Notes: generated from the sequence alone by a model not told the origin. A DNA stretch of 64,000 nt from Mesorhizobium tamadayense (GCF_003863365.1 NZ_RQXT01000002.1:62001-126000); one strand, 5' to 3'. Counted from the first letter of the stretch, positions 50,915 to 61,538 are shown. Program-made: numbers and translations.

Positions 50915-53611
50915 ATGTCCGGCTTTTCCGAAGACATGCCCTTCTTTGACGAACCGAATGCGCGGCCCGCGGCCCCGTCCGGCATTGCCGCGCGCGCCAT
51001 GGCCGCCCGCAGCGGCCAGCACAGCACGCCCGACTATCTGAAGGGGCTGAACCCCGAGCAGCGGCTAGCCGTTGAAACGACGGAGGGACCGGTCCTGGTG
51101 CTGGCCGGCGCCGGCACCGGCAAGACGCGGGTCTTGACCACGCGCATCGCCCACATCCTTGCCACGGGCAAGGCTTTCCCTTCGCAGATCCTCGCCGTCA
51201 CCTTCACCAACAAGGCCGCGCGCGAGATGAAGCAGCGCATCGGCCTGCTGATCGGCGAAGGCAATGTCGAGGGTATGCCCTGGCTCGGCACCTTCCACTC
51301 GATCGGCGTCAAGCTTCTGCGCCGGCACGCCGAGCTTGCCGGGCTGAAATCCGATTTCACCATCCTCGACACCGACGACGTGGTGCGGCTGATCAAGCAG
51401 CTGATCCAGGCCGAAGGGCTGGACGACAAGCGCTGGCCGGCCAAACAGTTCGCGCAGATGATCGACAACTGGAAGAACAAGGGCCTTGGGCCTGACGAGA
51501 TTGCGGAAGGCGATGCGCGCAGCTTCGGCAACGGCAAGGGCCGCCAGCTCTACAAGGCCTATCAGGAACGGTTGCAGACGCTGAATTCCTGCGACTTCGG
51601 CGATCTGCTCTGTCATCCGATCCGCATCTTCCGCGCCTATCCGGACGTGCTGAAGGAGTATCACCGCAAGTTCAAATACATCCTCGTCGACGAATATCAG
51701 GACACCAACACCGCGCAATATGTGTGGCTGCGGCTGCTGGCGCAGCGGCCGCAGTCCTCCCCCCTTGAGGGGGAGGTGCCCGCGAAGCGGGCGGAGGGGG
51801 TCGCCGCAGAAGGCACCGCCCGGTCATCAAACACCAGCGCGTCGAGCACTGCCCCGAGGACCCCACCCGACCGGGCTTCGCCCGGCCACCCTCCCCTCAA
51901 GGGGGAGGGAAACCGGCGCCCGGCCCCTGTGAACATTTGCTGTGTCGGCGACGACGACCAGTCGATTTACGGCTGGCGCGGCGCCGAGGTCGACAACATC
52001 CTGCGCTTCGACAAGGATTTCCCGGGCGCCACCATCATCCGGCTGGAGCGCAACTACCGTTCTACCGCGCATATTCTAGGCGCTGCCTCGCATCTCATCG
52101 CCTACAATGAAGGCCGCTTCGGCAAGACGCTGTTCACCGACCGCAACGACCCCGAGGACGACAAGGTCCATGTCCATGCCGCCTGGGACTCGGAGGAAGA
52201 GGCGCGCGCCATCGGCGAGGCGATCGAGGCCTACCAGCGCCAGAAGCACAACCTCAACGACATGGCGATCCTGGTCCGCGCCTCCTTCCAGATGCGCGCC
52301 TTCGAAGACCGTTTCATCACGCTCGGCCTCAGCTACCGCGTCATCGGCGGCCCGCGTTTCTACGAGCGGCTGGAAATCCGCGACGCGCTCGCCTTCTTCC
52401 GCGTCGTTGCCAACAGCGGCGACGACCTCGCCTTTGAGCGCATCGTCAACGTGCCGAAGCGCGGGCTCGGCGAAGCCACCATCCGCCAGATCCACGATAC
52501 GGCGCGCGCCTTGCGCATCCCGATGCTGGAAGCAGCTGCGACACTTGCCGAAAGCGACGAGCTGAAGCCGAAGCCGCGCGCGGCGCTGCGCGAGGTCGCC
52601 GCCAATTTCGAGCGCTGGCAGAAGGCGCTGGAAACCACGCCGCACACCGAACTCGCCGAGACCATCCTCGAGGAGAGCGGCTACACCGACATGTGGAAGA
52701 ACGACCGTTCGGCGGACTCGCCCGGACGGCTGGAGAACCTCAAGGAACTGATCCGCTCCATGGAGGAGTATGAATCGCTGCGTTCCTTCCTCGAGCATGT
52801 CGCGCTGGTCATGGAGGCCGAGCAAGGCGAGTCGCTCGATGCGGTCTCGATCATGACGCTGCATTCGGCCAAGGGCCTCGAATTCGAGACCGTCTTCCTC
52901 CCCGGCTGGGAGGAAGGCCTGTTTCCGCATCAGCGCGCGCTGGACGAAGGCGGCCGTTCGGGCCTCGAGGAAGAGCGCCGGCTTGCCTATGTCGGTCTGA
53001 CGCGGGCGAAGAAGAACCTGCACATCTGGTTCGTCTCCAACCGCCTCATCCATGGGCTGTGGCAATCGACGATCCCGTCGCGCTTCCTCGACGAACTGCC
53101 GGAGACCCATGTCGACGTCGCCGACAGCGGCAACTCTTACGGCGGCTACGGCAATCCTTATGGTGGCGGCTCATTCGCCTCGGGCCGCGGCGGCGGACGC
53201 AAGAACCCGTATGGCGCGTCTCGCTTCGACAACATCGGCGCGGAGAATTCGGGCAGCTTCTCCAACACCTATGCGACCCCCGGCTGGCAGCGCGCTCAGG
53301 CGAACCGCACCGAGGCGACCGACCGCAACTGGGGCACCCGCTCCGGCCATCAGGTCGAGCGCATCGGCTATGGCGAGACCGACAGCGGCTACGGCGCCGG
53401 TCGCACCAGTGTGAAGGGCCGCACCATCGATGGCGAGTTGGTCGCTAAATCGGTGGCCGACACGCCTTCCGCCTTCAAGCCCGGCGACCGCGTCTTCCAC
53501 CAGAAATTCGGCAACGGCAACATCGCGGCCATCGACGGCAACAAGCTGACCATCGACTTCGACAAGGCCGGCCAGAAGCGCGTGCTGGACGGGTTCGTCA
53601 CCGGCGTTTGA
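50915..53611 (+). CDS. uvrD: UvrD/PcrA-type DNA helicase with in-frame repeat insertion
   Basis: An 898-residue superfamily 1A helicase. Walker A AGAGTGKT is at residues 64-71, motif II VDEYQDTN near 258-265, motif III GDDDQSIYGWRGA near 345-357, and motifs IV-VI follow (SIMTLHSAKGLEFETVFLPG, LAYVGLTRAKKNL). It unwinds DNA in excision and mismatch repair. The C-terminal 200 residues have a Gly/Tyr/Ser-rich linker and a Tudor-like end (GDRVFHQKFGNGNIAAIDGNKL). Between motifs II and III sits an extra segment of roughly 55-59 residues encoded by a palindromic repeat element (51755-51910), open in this frame. Confidence 0.93.
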   Translation: MSGFSEDMPFFDEPNARPAAPSGIAARAMAARSGQHSTPDYLKGLNPEQRLAVETTEGPVLVLAGAGTGKTRVLTTRIAHILATGKAFPSQILAVTFTNKAAREMKQRIGLLIGEGNVEGMPWLGTFHSIGVKLLRRHAELAGLKSDFTILDTDDVVRLIKQLIQAEGLDDKRWPAKQFAQMIDNWKNKGLGPDEIAEGDARSFGNGKGRQLYKAYQERLQTLNSCDFGDLLCHPIRIFRAYPDVLKEYHRKFKYILVDEYQDTNTAQYVWLRLLAQRPQSSPLEGEVPAKRAEGVAAEGTARSSNTSASSTAPRTPPDRASPGHPPLKGEGNRRPAPVNICCVGDDDQSIYGWRGAEVDNILRFDKDFPGATIIRLERNYRSTAHILGAASHLIAYNEGRFGKTLFTDRNDPEDDKVHVHAAWDSEEEARAIGEAIEAYQRQKHNLNDMAILVRASFQMRAFEDRFITLGLSYRVIGGPRFYERLEIRDALAFFRVVANSGDDLAFERIVNVPKRGLGEATIRQIHDTARALRIPMLEAAATLAESDELKPKPRAALREVAANFERWQKALETTPHTELAETILEESGYTDMWKNDRSADSPGRLENLKELIRSMEEYESLRSFLEHVALVMEAEQGESLDAVSIMTLHSAKGLEFETVFLPGWEEGLFPHQRALDEGGRSGLEEERRLAYVGLTRAKKNLHIWFVSNRLIHGLWQSTIPSRFLDELPETHVDVADSGNSYGGYGNPYGGGSFASGRGGGRKNPYGASRFDNIGAENSGSFSNTYATPGWQRAQANRTEATDRNWGTRSGHQVERIGYGETDSGYGAGRTSVKGRTIDGELVAKSVADTPSAFKPGDRVFHQKFGNGNIAAIDGNKLTIDFDKAGQKRVLDGFVTGV
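51755..51910. repeat. Palindromic repeat element inside the uvrD coding sequence
   Basis: The left arm (CCTCCCCCCTTGAGGGGGAG then GCCCGCGAAGCGGGC, 51755-51803) is mirrored by the right arm (GCCGGGCGAAGCCCGG then CCCCTTGAGGGG on the other strand, 51858-51910). Ends of the CCCCTTGAGGGG type are known from rhizobial intergenic repeats. The element is read through in frame as SSPLEGEVPAKRAEGV ... PPLKGEG. Confidence 0.88.
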
Positions 53612-53620
53612 TCGGCCCCC

Positions 53621-54669
53621 TCACCGGTACCTTGCCTGGTTCCACTTGTGGCCGAGCAGCGACAGGATGATGATCAGCCCGTTGAAGAACTGCACGTAGA
53701 AGCCGCTTAAGCCGGCCGCCACGACGCCGGTCTGGATGAAGGAGACCGTGACGGCGCCGATCGCGCCGCCGACCACGGTGCCGATGCCGCCCCAGGTCGG
53801 CGTGCCGCCGACGAACACCGAGGCCAGCACCGGCAGGAGGTAGCCGTCGCCCGCCGTCGGCCACCAGGTGAAGTTGATCATCACCGAGAAAGTGCCGGCG
53901 ATCGCAGCGCCTATGCCGACGAAGACAAACACCTTGACCCTGACGCGCTTGACGTCGATGCCCATCTGCTTGGCGCTGTCCGGATTGTCGCCGACCACCT
54001 TCACCTGCGCGCCGAAGCGGTGGCGGTTGTAGAGCAGGGCCGAGAACACGACGAAGGCGATGGCCCAGAAGATCTGCACCGGGATGCCGTAGATCTGGCT
54101 GGAGAATATCTTGTAAGCCCAGCTGTCGGCCAGGCCGGTCAGCGCCGTCGACTTGCCCTCGTTGATGATCTGGATCAGGCCGCGCAGCAGGAAATTCATG
54201 CCAAGAGTGGCGATCAGCGACGACAGCCCGCCATAGACCACCAGCGATCCAACGAGGAAGCCGAGTAGCGTGCCGGTGACGATCGCCGCGGCAATGCCGA
54301 GGAATGGATCGTAGCCGGCCTGTACGACAAGCGCGAAGACCCAGGAGGCGAAGCCCATCGTCGCCGGGAACGACAGGTCGATCTCGCCGCAGGTGACGAC
54401 GAAGACCAGCGGCACCACCACAAACAGCGCGACCGGCAGCGTGGTGAGCACGGAGCTATAGAGGTACCAGGTGGTGAAGACGGTCGGGTTGGCGAACATG
54501 AACACCGCCATCATGACGATGAACACGCCAAGCGTGCCGAGCGCGGCGCGGTTGTCGAGGACGAAGCCGCGCAGCCAGTGGTTGGAAGGATGGTTCCATT
54601 CCTTGTCCGCCGCTTGACCGCGTGCGCCCCCGAGGGGGTTGTGCAGATCGGGTTCCATGGCCTTGCTCA

Positions 54670-54670
<1 letters not shown>
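53621..54670 (-). CDS. Sugar ABC transporter permease (RbsC/FrcC-type)
   Basis: A 349-residue inner-membrane permease of the BPD_transp_2 family with eight to ten hydrophobic helices. Characteristic segments are VVTCGEIDLSFPATMGFASWVFA, LGMNFLLRGLIQIINEGKS and LASVFVGGTPTWGGIGTVVGGAIGAVTVSFIQTG, close to fructose/ribose permeases. The start codon overlaps the ATP-binding gene stop (TGATG). It is the last gene of the operon and ends ten bases from the convergent uvrD. Confidence 0.92.
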
Positions 54671-55464
<794 letters not shown>

Positions 55465-55550
55465 GCGATCCTCGCTTGAATTGTCTGTCTGCCGGCCGCT
55501 TGCCGACGATCCTGCCGGCCGGGCCTATCCCCGGCCGGCAGCTTGGGAGG

Positions 55551-56564
55551 TCAGCGCAGCGCCTGCTTGGCCAGCTCGGCGACGATCTCGTAATTCTGCG
55601 GCGTGACGAAGCCAGCGCCGGTGTCGACATTCATCGGCGCCAGACCCAGCACCGCCTGCTGGCAAAGGCTGAGGATCGGCAGATAGCCCTGCAGGAACGG
55701 CTGCTGGTCGGCCGTGAGCTGCACCCAGCCGCCCTTGAAGCCCTCGACGATCTGCGGGCTGGTGTCGAAGCCGAAGTTGAAGATGTCGCCGGGCTTGCGT
55801 CCGGCCGCCTGCATGTAGGTGGGCACATTGCCGAGCATCTGCCCGCCAGGATAGCCGACCGCCTTGACGTCAGGATGGTTGAGGAGTGCTGCCGTGATCA
55901 CCGGAATGGCGAGATTCGGGTCGGAGGCCCATTCGCCGCTCGGCGGCGAGGAGAGCTGGATCACCTCGACGCCGGCCTCCTTCAAGGCCGCGACCGTGCC
56001 GCGCTCGCGCGCGCCGCGGTTTTCGTTCTCGAACGGGCCGATCATGATCGCCTTGTCGCCGGCCTTGAGCCCGGCGAGCTTGAACGCCTCGGCGCCGAGC
56101 GCGCGACCCTGCTGCTCCTGCTGCGCGCCGACATAGCCGCCGCCGAACGCCGCCACCACCTTCGGCACCGGCACGTTCTGGTACATCATCTTGATGCCGT
56201 CCTTATGCGCCTGCTCGGCCAGGGCCATGATCGCGGCGTCGCCCGGATGACCCATCATGGCGATGCCCTGGGGCTTGACCGCGACCGCCTCGCGCAACTG
56301 CTGCACCATCTTCTCGACGTCCCAGCCCGAGAAGATGTAGTCGACCTTCGGCCCGAGATCGGCGGCCGCCTGCTTGGCGCCATTGTAGACGATGGTGCCG
56401 AAGGCGTCGCCCTCGGCGCCGCCGACGAAGAAGCGGATGTGAACGTCCTTGCACCACTGCGCGTCGAGCGCCTGCGCCGGCAAGGTGGAGATTGGGGCGC
56501 AGAGCGCCGCGGCGACAGCCACGACGGTCGAGCGCAGAACGGTCCTTCTGGTCGTATTGCTCAT
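55551..56564 (-). CDS. Periplasmic sugar-binding protein
   Basis: A 337-residue solute-binding protein of the Peripla_BP_4 type. The signal peptide has a twin-arginine-like start (MSNTTRRTVLRSTVVAVAAALCAPISTLPAQA). The mature part opens CKDVHIRFFVGGAEGDAFGTIVYNGAKQAAADLG with the hinge and sugar-binding fold. The ATG at 56564 follows a GGGAGG ribosome site. It gives the transporter its specificity, but the sugar cannot be told from sequence. Genes on both sides belong to the same uptake and catabolism unit. Confidence 0.92.
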   Translation of the reverse strand: MSNTTRRTVLRSTVVAVAAALCAPISTLPAQALDAQWCKDVHIRFFVGGAEGDAFGTIVYNGAKQAAADLGPKVDYIFSGWDVEKMVQQLREAVAVKPQGIAMMGHPGDAAIMALAEQAHKDGIKMMYQNVPVPKVVAAFGGGYVGAQQEQQGRALGAEAFKLAGLKAGDKAIMIGPFENENRGARERGTVAALKEAGVEVIQLSSPPSGEWASDPNLAIPVITAALLNHPDVKAVGYPGGQMLGNVPTYMQAAGRKPGDIFNFGFDTSPQIVEGFKGGWVQLTADQQPFLQGYLPILSLCQQAVLGLAPMNVDTGAGFVTPQNYEIVAELAKQALR

Positions 56565-56665
56565 GCACGTTCCTCCCTTTTTGGCCCCTCGCAACGGAGG
56601 GTTTTCGACAATAGATCGGTGTGACCACAGTTCCTGGCCGGCCGGCTCCTCCGCCAGCCGGGTCC

Positions 56666-57574
56666 CTACACCGGATTTGGCAAGTAGCTGGCCCCTCCCC
56701 GGCATTGCTTCAGATAGTCGAGCGCCCGCGCCTGACCGGTGATCTCCAAGTCGCCGCGATAGACCGGGTCGTGCCAGCCTTCGATGTCGATGGCGCCCTT
56801 GTAGCCAGCCAGCCGCAACTCGCTGATCACCCGCGTCCAGTCGCTGTCGCCGAAGCCCGGCGTGCGCATCTGCACGAAAGGCAGGCGGCCGAACACGCCG
56901 TGCTCGCGGATCACGTCCCAGCGCACGGTGGCGTCCTTGCCGTGGACGTGGAAGATGCGCGGCGCCCATTTGCGGATCTGCGGGATCGGATCGATCAGAT
57001 AGACGAGCTGGTGGCAGGGTTCCCATTCGAGGCCGAGATTGTCGTCAGGCAATTCGTTGAACATCAGCTCCCAGGCATCGGGATTGTGGGCGATGTTCCA
57101 GTCGCCGCTCGCCCAATTGCCGTCCATCGCGCAGTTCTCGAAGGCGATGCGCACACCCTTGTCGGCGGCACGTTTCGCCAGCGGCCCCCAGACCTCGCGA
57201 AAGCGCGGCAGGCTGTCGGTCAGCGGCTTGCCGCGGATGCGGCCGGTGAAGCCGCTCACCGTCGAGGCGCCGAACAGATGCGCATTGTCGATGACCGTCT
57301 CCCAGGCCGCGAGCACGCCGCGATCGCCATCGCCGCTTTCCAGCGGATTGCCGAACACGCCGATCGCCGACACGGTGACATCGGCATCGCCGATCGCGTC
57401 GCGGATCTCTCCGGCGAGCCGCGGCAGGTCCTTGCCGTCCAGCGTCTGCCAGAAGAAGGGCTGGATGCTCTCGAAGCCCAGCGGCAGGATCTGCTTTATG
57501 TAGGCGGCCGGGTCATCGAGATTGGCCCGCACCATCGTGCCGATCCTGATGTCGAGCAGCGGGTTTGGCATCAT
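56666..57574 (-). CDS. Sugar phosphate isomerase/epimerase (TIM-barrel)
   Basis: A 302-residue AP_endonuc_2/xylose-isomerase-like barrel: RIGTMVRANLDDPAAYIKQILPLGFESIQPFFWQ, then metal-ligand segments VRIAFENCAMDGNW, LEWEPCHQL, FHVHGKDA and DIEGWHDPVYRG. Relatives epimerise or isomerise ketosugars or inositol derivatives. The start overlaps the oxidoreductase stop by ATGA, so the two enzymes are made together and probably act in successive steps. Confidence 0.88.
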   Translation of the reverse strand: MMPNPLLDIRIGTMVRANLDDPAAYIKQILPLGFESIQPFFWQTLDGKDLPRLAGEIRDAIGDADVTVSAIGVFGNPLESGDGDRGVLAAWETVIDNAHLFGASTVSGFTGRIRGKPLTDSLPRFREVWGPLAKRAADKGVRIAFENCAMDGNWASGDWNIAHNPDAWELMFNELPDDNLGLEWEPCHQLVYLIDPIPQIRKWAPRIFHVHGKDATVRWDVIREHGVFGRLPFVQMRTPGFGDSDWTRVISELRLAGYKGAIDIEGWHDPVYRGDLEITGQARALDYLKQCRGGASYLPNPV

Positions 57575-58602
57575 TGCGTTTCCTGTGCGATCGCTACGCG
57601 GCAGCCGGTCTCGGCGCTTTCGATGGCGCCGAAGACCATGGCCAGGCTCTTGATGTTGTCGGCGCCGCGCGTTTCCGGCTCGGTTCCGGTTTCGATCGCG
57701 TGCATGAAATCCTTGATGATGCCGAGATGGCCGTCGATCCGGTCGGCAGGATCAAGCGGCGGCACATCTATCGGGCCGGCCTTGTCCAGCAGCCCTTCAC
57801 GCTCCGGCAGCACCACCTCTGCCTTCAGCCCGTCATGACCGTCCCAGATGAGGCTGCCGCGCTCGGCTACGATGCGCCAACTGCCCTCCCAACTGGTGCG
57901 GAAACCGGCCGCGCACCATGAGCCGGCATAGGTGAAGACCTTGCCGCCGCCGAGATCGAAGACGGCGCTGGCCGACGATCCTTGCCTGTACCAGGAATTG
58001 GCCGGCTCCCATTCCTGGCAGTAGACGCTGGCCGGCTCGCCGCCGACCATGTAGCGGGCGGCGTCGAAAGTGTGGATCGCCATGTCGAGCAGCAGCACAT
58101 GCGCCATCTCCTCGCGAAAACCGCCGAAATGCGGCCCGACGAAGAAGTCGGCGTGGATGCTGGTCGGCGCGCCGATGGCGCCGGAGTCCAGGAAACGCCG
58201 GATGCGCCGGACATTGCCGATATAGCGACGGTTCTGGACAACGGCATGGACGCGCCCTGCCCGGCGCGCCGCCTCGATTATGGCGCGTGCATTCTCAGGG
58301 CTGTCGGCGAGCGGCTTTTCGGTGAGCAGATGGCAATGATGGGCGAAGGCGGAAAAGGCGACCTCGCGGCGCGCTGCAGGAACCACGACGTCGAACACGG
58401 CGTCAGGCTTGGTTTGCTCGAGAACGGCATCGAGGCTGGTGCCGATGACGGCGCCGGAAAGCCCGTATTCGCGCGCCCTCGCCTGCGCCCGCTCGGCATC
58501 AAGGTCGACAAGGCCGGCAATTGCCAGCCCATCTACCTGCCTCGCGGCATCGAGCCAGGCCTTGCTCATGGCTCCGCACCCGACCAGGACGGCCTTCATC
58601 AT
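57571..58602 (-). CDS. Gfo/Idh/MocA-family NAD(P)-dependent oxidoreductase
   Basis: A 343-residue sugar or inositol dehydrogenase-like enzyme. The Rossmann motif is VLVGCGAMSKAWL (residues 5-17), and the catalytic-lysine motif is LLTEKPLADSPENAR (EKP) near residue 95. The C-terminal beta-sheet domain follows (DMAIHTFDAARYMVGGEP). It is the first gene of the operon, downstream of a LacI-type palindrome. With the TIM-barrel isomerase it suggests catabolism of a cyclitol or modified sugar through a keto intermediate (inference). Confidence 0.9.
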   Translation of the reverse strand: MMKAVLVGCGAMSKAWLDAARQVDGLAIAGLVDLDAERAQARAREYGLSGAVIGTSLDAVLEQTKPDAVFDVVVPAARREVAFSAFAHHCHLLTEKPLADSPENARAIIEAARRAGRVHAVVQNRRYIGNVRRIRRFLDSGAIGAPTSIHADFFVGPHFGGFREEMAHVLLLDMAIHTFDAARYMVGGEPASVYCQEWEPANSWYRQGSSASAVFDLGGGKVFTYAGSWCAAGFRTSWEGSWRIVAERGSLIWDGHDGLKAEVVLPEREGLLDKAGPIDVPPLDPADRIDGHLGIIKDFMHAIETGTEPETRGADNIKSLAMVFGAIESAETGCRVAIAQETQ

Positions 58603-58674
58603 CCAGCGCTCCTCCCGACCAATCCCTCCAGACCGGTCGCCACGGCATTCACGGCATCGCCGTAAATGTTCTAC

Positions 58675-58688
58675 CGTAAACGTTTACG
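58675..58688. promoter_or_regulatory. LacI-type operator
   Basis: CGTAAACGTTTACG is a perfect 14-bp palindrome of the classic LacI/GalR form with a central CG. It lies 73 bp before the oxidoreductase start and 110 bp before the LacI gene start, in their shared 196-bp divergent region. Confidence 0.8.
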
Positions 58689-58798
58689 AGAACACACCCG
58701 ATGGCCTAGAATGTCAATCACCCGCTCGCGAAAATCGTCATCAAATACCTTGGCCTGAGTAGCGGCCAGTGCTAGCGAAGACAGGGGGAGAACCGGCC

Positions 58799-59824
58799 TT
58801 GGCGTCCAGCATCCACGATCTCGCGCGTCACCTGAACATCTCGATCGGCACGGTATCGCGCGCTCTGAACGGCCGTGCCGACGTCAACGCCGAGACACGC
58901 CAGCGCGTGCTCGATGCGGCCAGGACGCTCAACTATTCGCCAAACCAGTCAGGCCGGAGTCTCCGGCAAGGCGCCACCCGTTCGATCGCCTTCATGCTGC
59001 AGCCGCATCCGGGCGACCAGCAATATGGCGAGCCCTTCTTCATTCCGTTCCTGACCGGGCTGCAGGCGCGCCTCGCCGAAAGCGGCCTCGACCTGATCGT
59101 GGTGATGGGCGCGCCGGGCGACTATCAGCAGGAACGCCTGCGCCGTGTCGTCGAGACGCGCCGGGCCGACGCGGTCGTGCTGGCCTGGACACGGCGCGAC
59201 GACGAGCGCATCGACTACCTGACCGAGAGAGGGTTTCCCTTCGCCACCCTCGGCCGCAGCCGCTCGGGCGGCAAATCCTACCCTTCGCTCGACCTCGATT
59301 TCGAGAAGGCGGGCAGCGACGCGGTCGACCGCCTGGTCTCGCGCGGCCACCGCCGCATCGCCGCCATCCGCCCTTCCCTCGATCTGAATTTCGGTCACCT
59401 GTTCATGACCGGTTATCGCAAGGCCCTGCGTCGGCATGGCATCGAGGTCGACCCCGGCCTGATTGCGGAAGGCTTCATCAACGAGGCCGGCGGCTACCAG
59501 GTGATGCCGCGCGTGATGCTGTCGAAGGACCGGCCGACGGCCGTCATCTTCAACAACGACGCCATGGCGCTCGGCGGCTGCAAGGCGCTGGCCGAGATGG
59601 GCATCAGGCCCGGCCATGACATCGCGGTGATCGTCATCGTCGACACCCCGCTCTGCCGCTATTTCTCGCCTGCGCTGACCGGCTTCCGCCCCGCGCTGGA
59701 GCCGATGGGCCAGCGGCTGGCCGAGATGCTGCTGGCCTCACTCCCCGCCTATGCCGGCCCCGAAGGCACGAGGATCATGCGCGAGGTGTGGCCACTGGAG
59801 TTGGTCGCACGGGAGAGTGATTGA
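58799..59824 (+). CDS. LacI-family regulator of the adjacent sugar operon
   Basis: A 341-residue repressor with HTH and hinge at residues 1-55 (SSIHDLARHLNISIGTVSRALNGRADVNAETRQRVLDAARTLNYSPNQSGRSLR) and a periplasmic-binding-like sensor domain after it. I start at TTG 58799, which has a GGGGGAG ribosome site eight bases away and gives the standard N-terminus; GTG 58769 would add ten untypical residues. It is divergent from the five-gene sugar operon, with a perfect palindrome between. Confidence 0.92.
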   Translation: MASSIHDLARHLNISIGTVSRALNGRADVNAETRQRVLDAARTLNYSPNQSGRSLRQGATRSIAFMLQPHPGDQQYGEPFFIPFLTGLQARLAESGLDLIVVMGAPGDYQQERLRRVVETRRADAVVLAWTRRDDERIDYLTERGFPFATLGRSRSGGKSYPSLDLDFEKAGSDAVDRLVSRGHRRIAAIRPSLDLNFGHLFMTGYRKALRRHGIEVDPGLIAEGFINEAGGYQVMPRVMLSKDRPTAVIFNNDAMALGGCKALAEMGIRPGHDIAVIVIVDTPLCRYFSPALTGFRPALEPMGQRLAEMLLASLPAYAGPEGTRIMREVWPLELVARESD

Positions 59825-59881
59825 GCGCTCTTCCCTTCTCCCGTTGCAGGCCCCTTGTAGGAGAAGGAAAGTGCACCCCTC

Positions 59882-59899
59882 CTGTCACGCAACCATCAC
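59882..59899 (+). promoter_or_regulatory. PHO-box-like site upstream of the phytase-like esterase
   Basis: CTGTCAC-GCAA-CCATCAC is a direct repeat of two 7-mers with 4-bp spacing, matching the 11-bp period of the PhoB box (CTGTCAT-N4-CTGTCAT), with differences in the second half. It is 100 bp upstream of ATG 60000. Confidence 0.5.
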
Positions 59900-59999
59900 G
59901 TTCACGCTCTAGACCGCTTTGTAGGAAGGCGCTCGCGGCATCGTCGATGCGGCGCCCTTTCAGGCTTTTCCTGCATGCTCGTCAAGAAGGGGATATTCC

Positions 60000-61481
60000 A
60001 TGAAGCATCTGAACCGAACCGTCGCGCTCGGCGCAGCACTCGCACTGTTCACCGCCATGACTCCGGCGCTCGCCGATGGCGTCGCGTACGTCAACAAAGG
60101 CCTGGTGGGCGTCGGCCGCATTCCGGCCGGCCAGAAGGACAAGTTCGGCGAGACCTTCGGCTCGGGCTCCGGCATGGCGATCGACACCAAGGGCTGGACC
60201 CGTGACGGCGCGGGCTACAAGGGCTCGCTCTGGCTGCTGCCGGATCGCGGCTACAACGTCGCCGGCACCACCGACTACCGCCCGCGCCTCAATACCATCT
60301 CGATCGAGCTGACTCCGATCGCGCCGGGCGCCGCACCCGCCGCCGGACAGGAGCAGTCGGGTGTCAAGGCGACGCTCGCCGACACCATGCTGCTCACCGA
60401 CGACAAGGGCGCCGATGCCACCGGCCTCGATCCGCTCAACGGCGTGCGCCCCGCCGCCGGCGACCTGCCGATCCTGCCGCAGGCCGACAACGGCAAGCTG
60501 GCGCTGGACGACGAGGCGATCGCGCGCCTGCCGGACGGCACCATGTTCATCTCCGACGAATATGGCCCGAACATCTACCGCTTCTCGGCCGCCGGCCGCC
60601 TGATGTCGGCGACGCAGCCGCCGACGGCTCTCGTGCCGATGCGCCATGGCGAGCCGAACTTCGCGTCCGACAACCCCGGCCGGGGCGCCGCCGAGCCCGA
60701 TCCGAAGGATCCCGAGACCGGTCGCCAGAACAACCAGGGTCTCGAAGGCATGTCGATGACGCCAGACGGTAAGTTCCTGATCGCCGTGCTGCAGTCGGCG
60801 CCCCGCCAGGATGGCGGCGATTCCGGTGCGACGCGCCAGAACACCAGGGCATTGGTCTATGACGCCTCCGACCTCGCCCACCTCAAGCTGGCGCATGAAT
60901 ATGTCGTGCCGCTGCCGATGTTCAAGGACGCCAAGGGCAAGACCAAGGTGGCCGCGCAGAGCGAAATCGTGGCGCTGTCCGACAAGAGCTTCCTGATGCT
61001 GGCGCGCGACAGCGGCAACGGCCAAGGCGTGAAGGGCGACGAGTCGCTCTACCGCAAGATCGAGACCGTCGACTTGTCCGCCGCAACCGATATCGCCAGC
61101 GGCCCGTTCGACGCCGCCGACAGGCCGGTTGCGCCGAAGGGCGTGCTCGACCCGTCGGTGACGCCGGCCAAGCTCACCACATTCATCGACATCAACGACA
61201 AGGGCGTGCTCGGCCGCTTCGGCCTGCACAATGGCGCGCCGAACGACAGGAACAACCTCTCGGAGAAGTGGGAGGCGATGTCGCTGGCGAGCGTGCTCGA
61301 TCCGAAGCTCCCCGACGACTATTTCCTGTTCGTCGCCAACGACAACGATTTTCTGACCCAGGACGGTTTCCAGGTCGGCGCGCCCTACAAGGCCGACGAC
61401 GGCGCCGATGTCGACACCACCTTCCTCGTCTATCAGGTCACGCTCCCCGGCCTGTCGGGGAACAGCCTCGCCGCGAACTAG
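60000..61481 (+). CDS. Exported phytase-like esterase (PF13449 family)
   Basis: A 493-residue protein with a signal peptide (residues 1-25, cleaved after TPALA) followed by the esterase-like activity of phytase domain: GSGMAIDTKGWT, LWLLPDRGYN, LDDEAIARLPDGTMFISDEYGPNIYRF, NNQGLEGMSMTPDGKFLIAVLQSA and FLFVANDNDFLTQDG, a beta-propeller pattern. It acts in the periplasm or outside. Relatives are linked to organic phosphate breakdown, which fits the PHO-box-like site upstream. The substrate is not known. Confidence 0.88.
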   Translation: MKHLNRTVALGAALALFTAMTPALADGVAYVNKGLVGVGRIPAGQKDKFGETFGSGSGMAIDTKGWTRDGAGYKGSLWLLPDRGYNVAGTTDYRPRLNTISIELTPIAPGAAPAAGQEQSGVKATLADTMLLTDDKGADATGLDPLNGVRPAAGDLPILPQADNGKLALDDEAIARLPDGTMFISDEYGPNIYRFSAAGRLMSATQPPTALVPMRHGEPNFASDNPGRGAAEPDPKDPETGRQNNQGLEGMSMTPDGKFLIAVLQSAPRQDGGDSGATRQNTRALVYDASDLAHLKLAHEYVVPLPMFKDAKGKTKVAAQSEIVALSDKSFLMLARDSGNGQGVKGDESLYRKIETVDLSAATDIASGPFDAADRPVAPKGVLDPSVTPAKLTTFIDINDKGVLGRFGLHNGAPNDRNNLSEKWEAMSLASVLDPKLPDDYFLFVANDNDFLTQDGFQVGAPYKADDGADVDTTFLVYQVTLPGLSGNSLAAN

Positions 61482-61538
61482 CACCACCATCGGGTCGGAT
61501 GCCGCGAGGCATCCAGTCCGGAAGGGATGCATCGCCAT

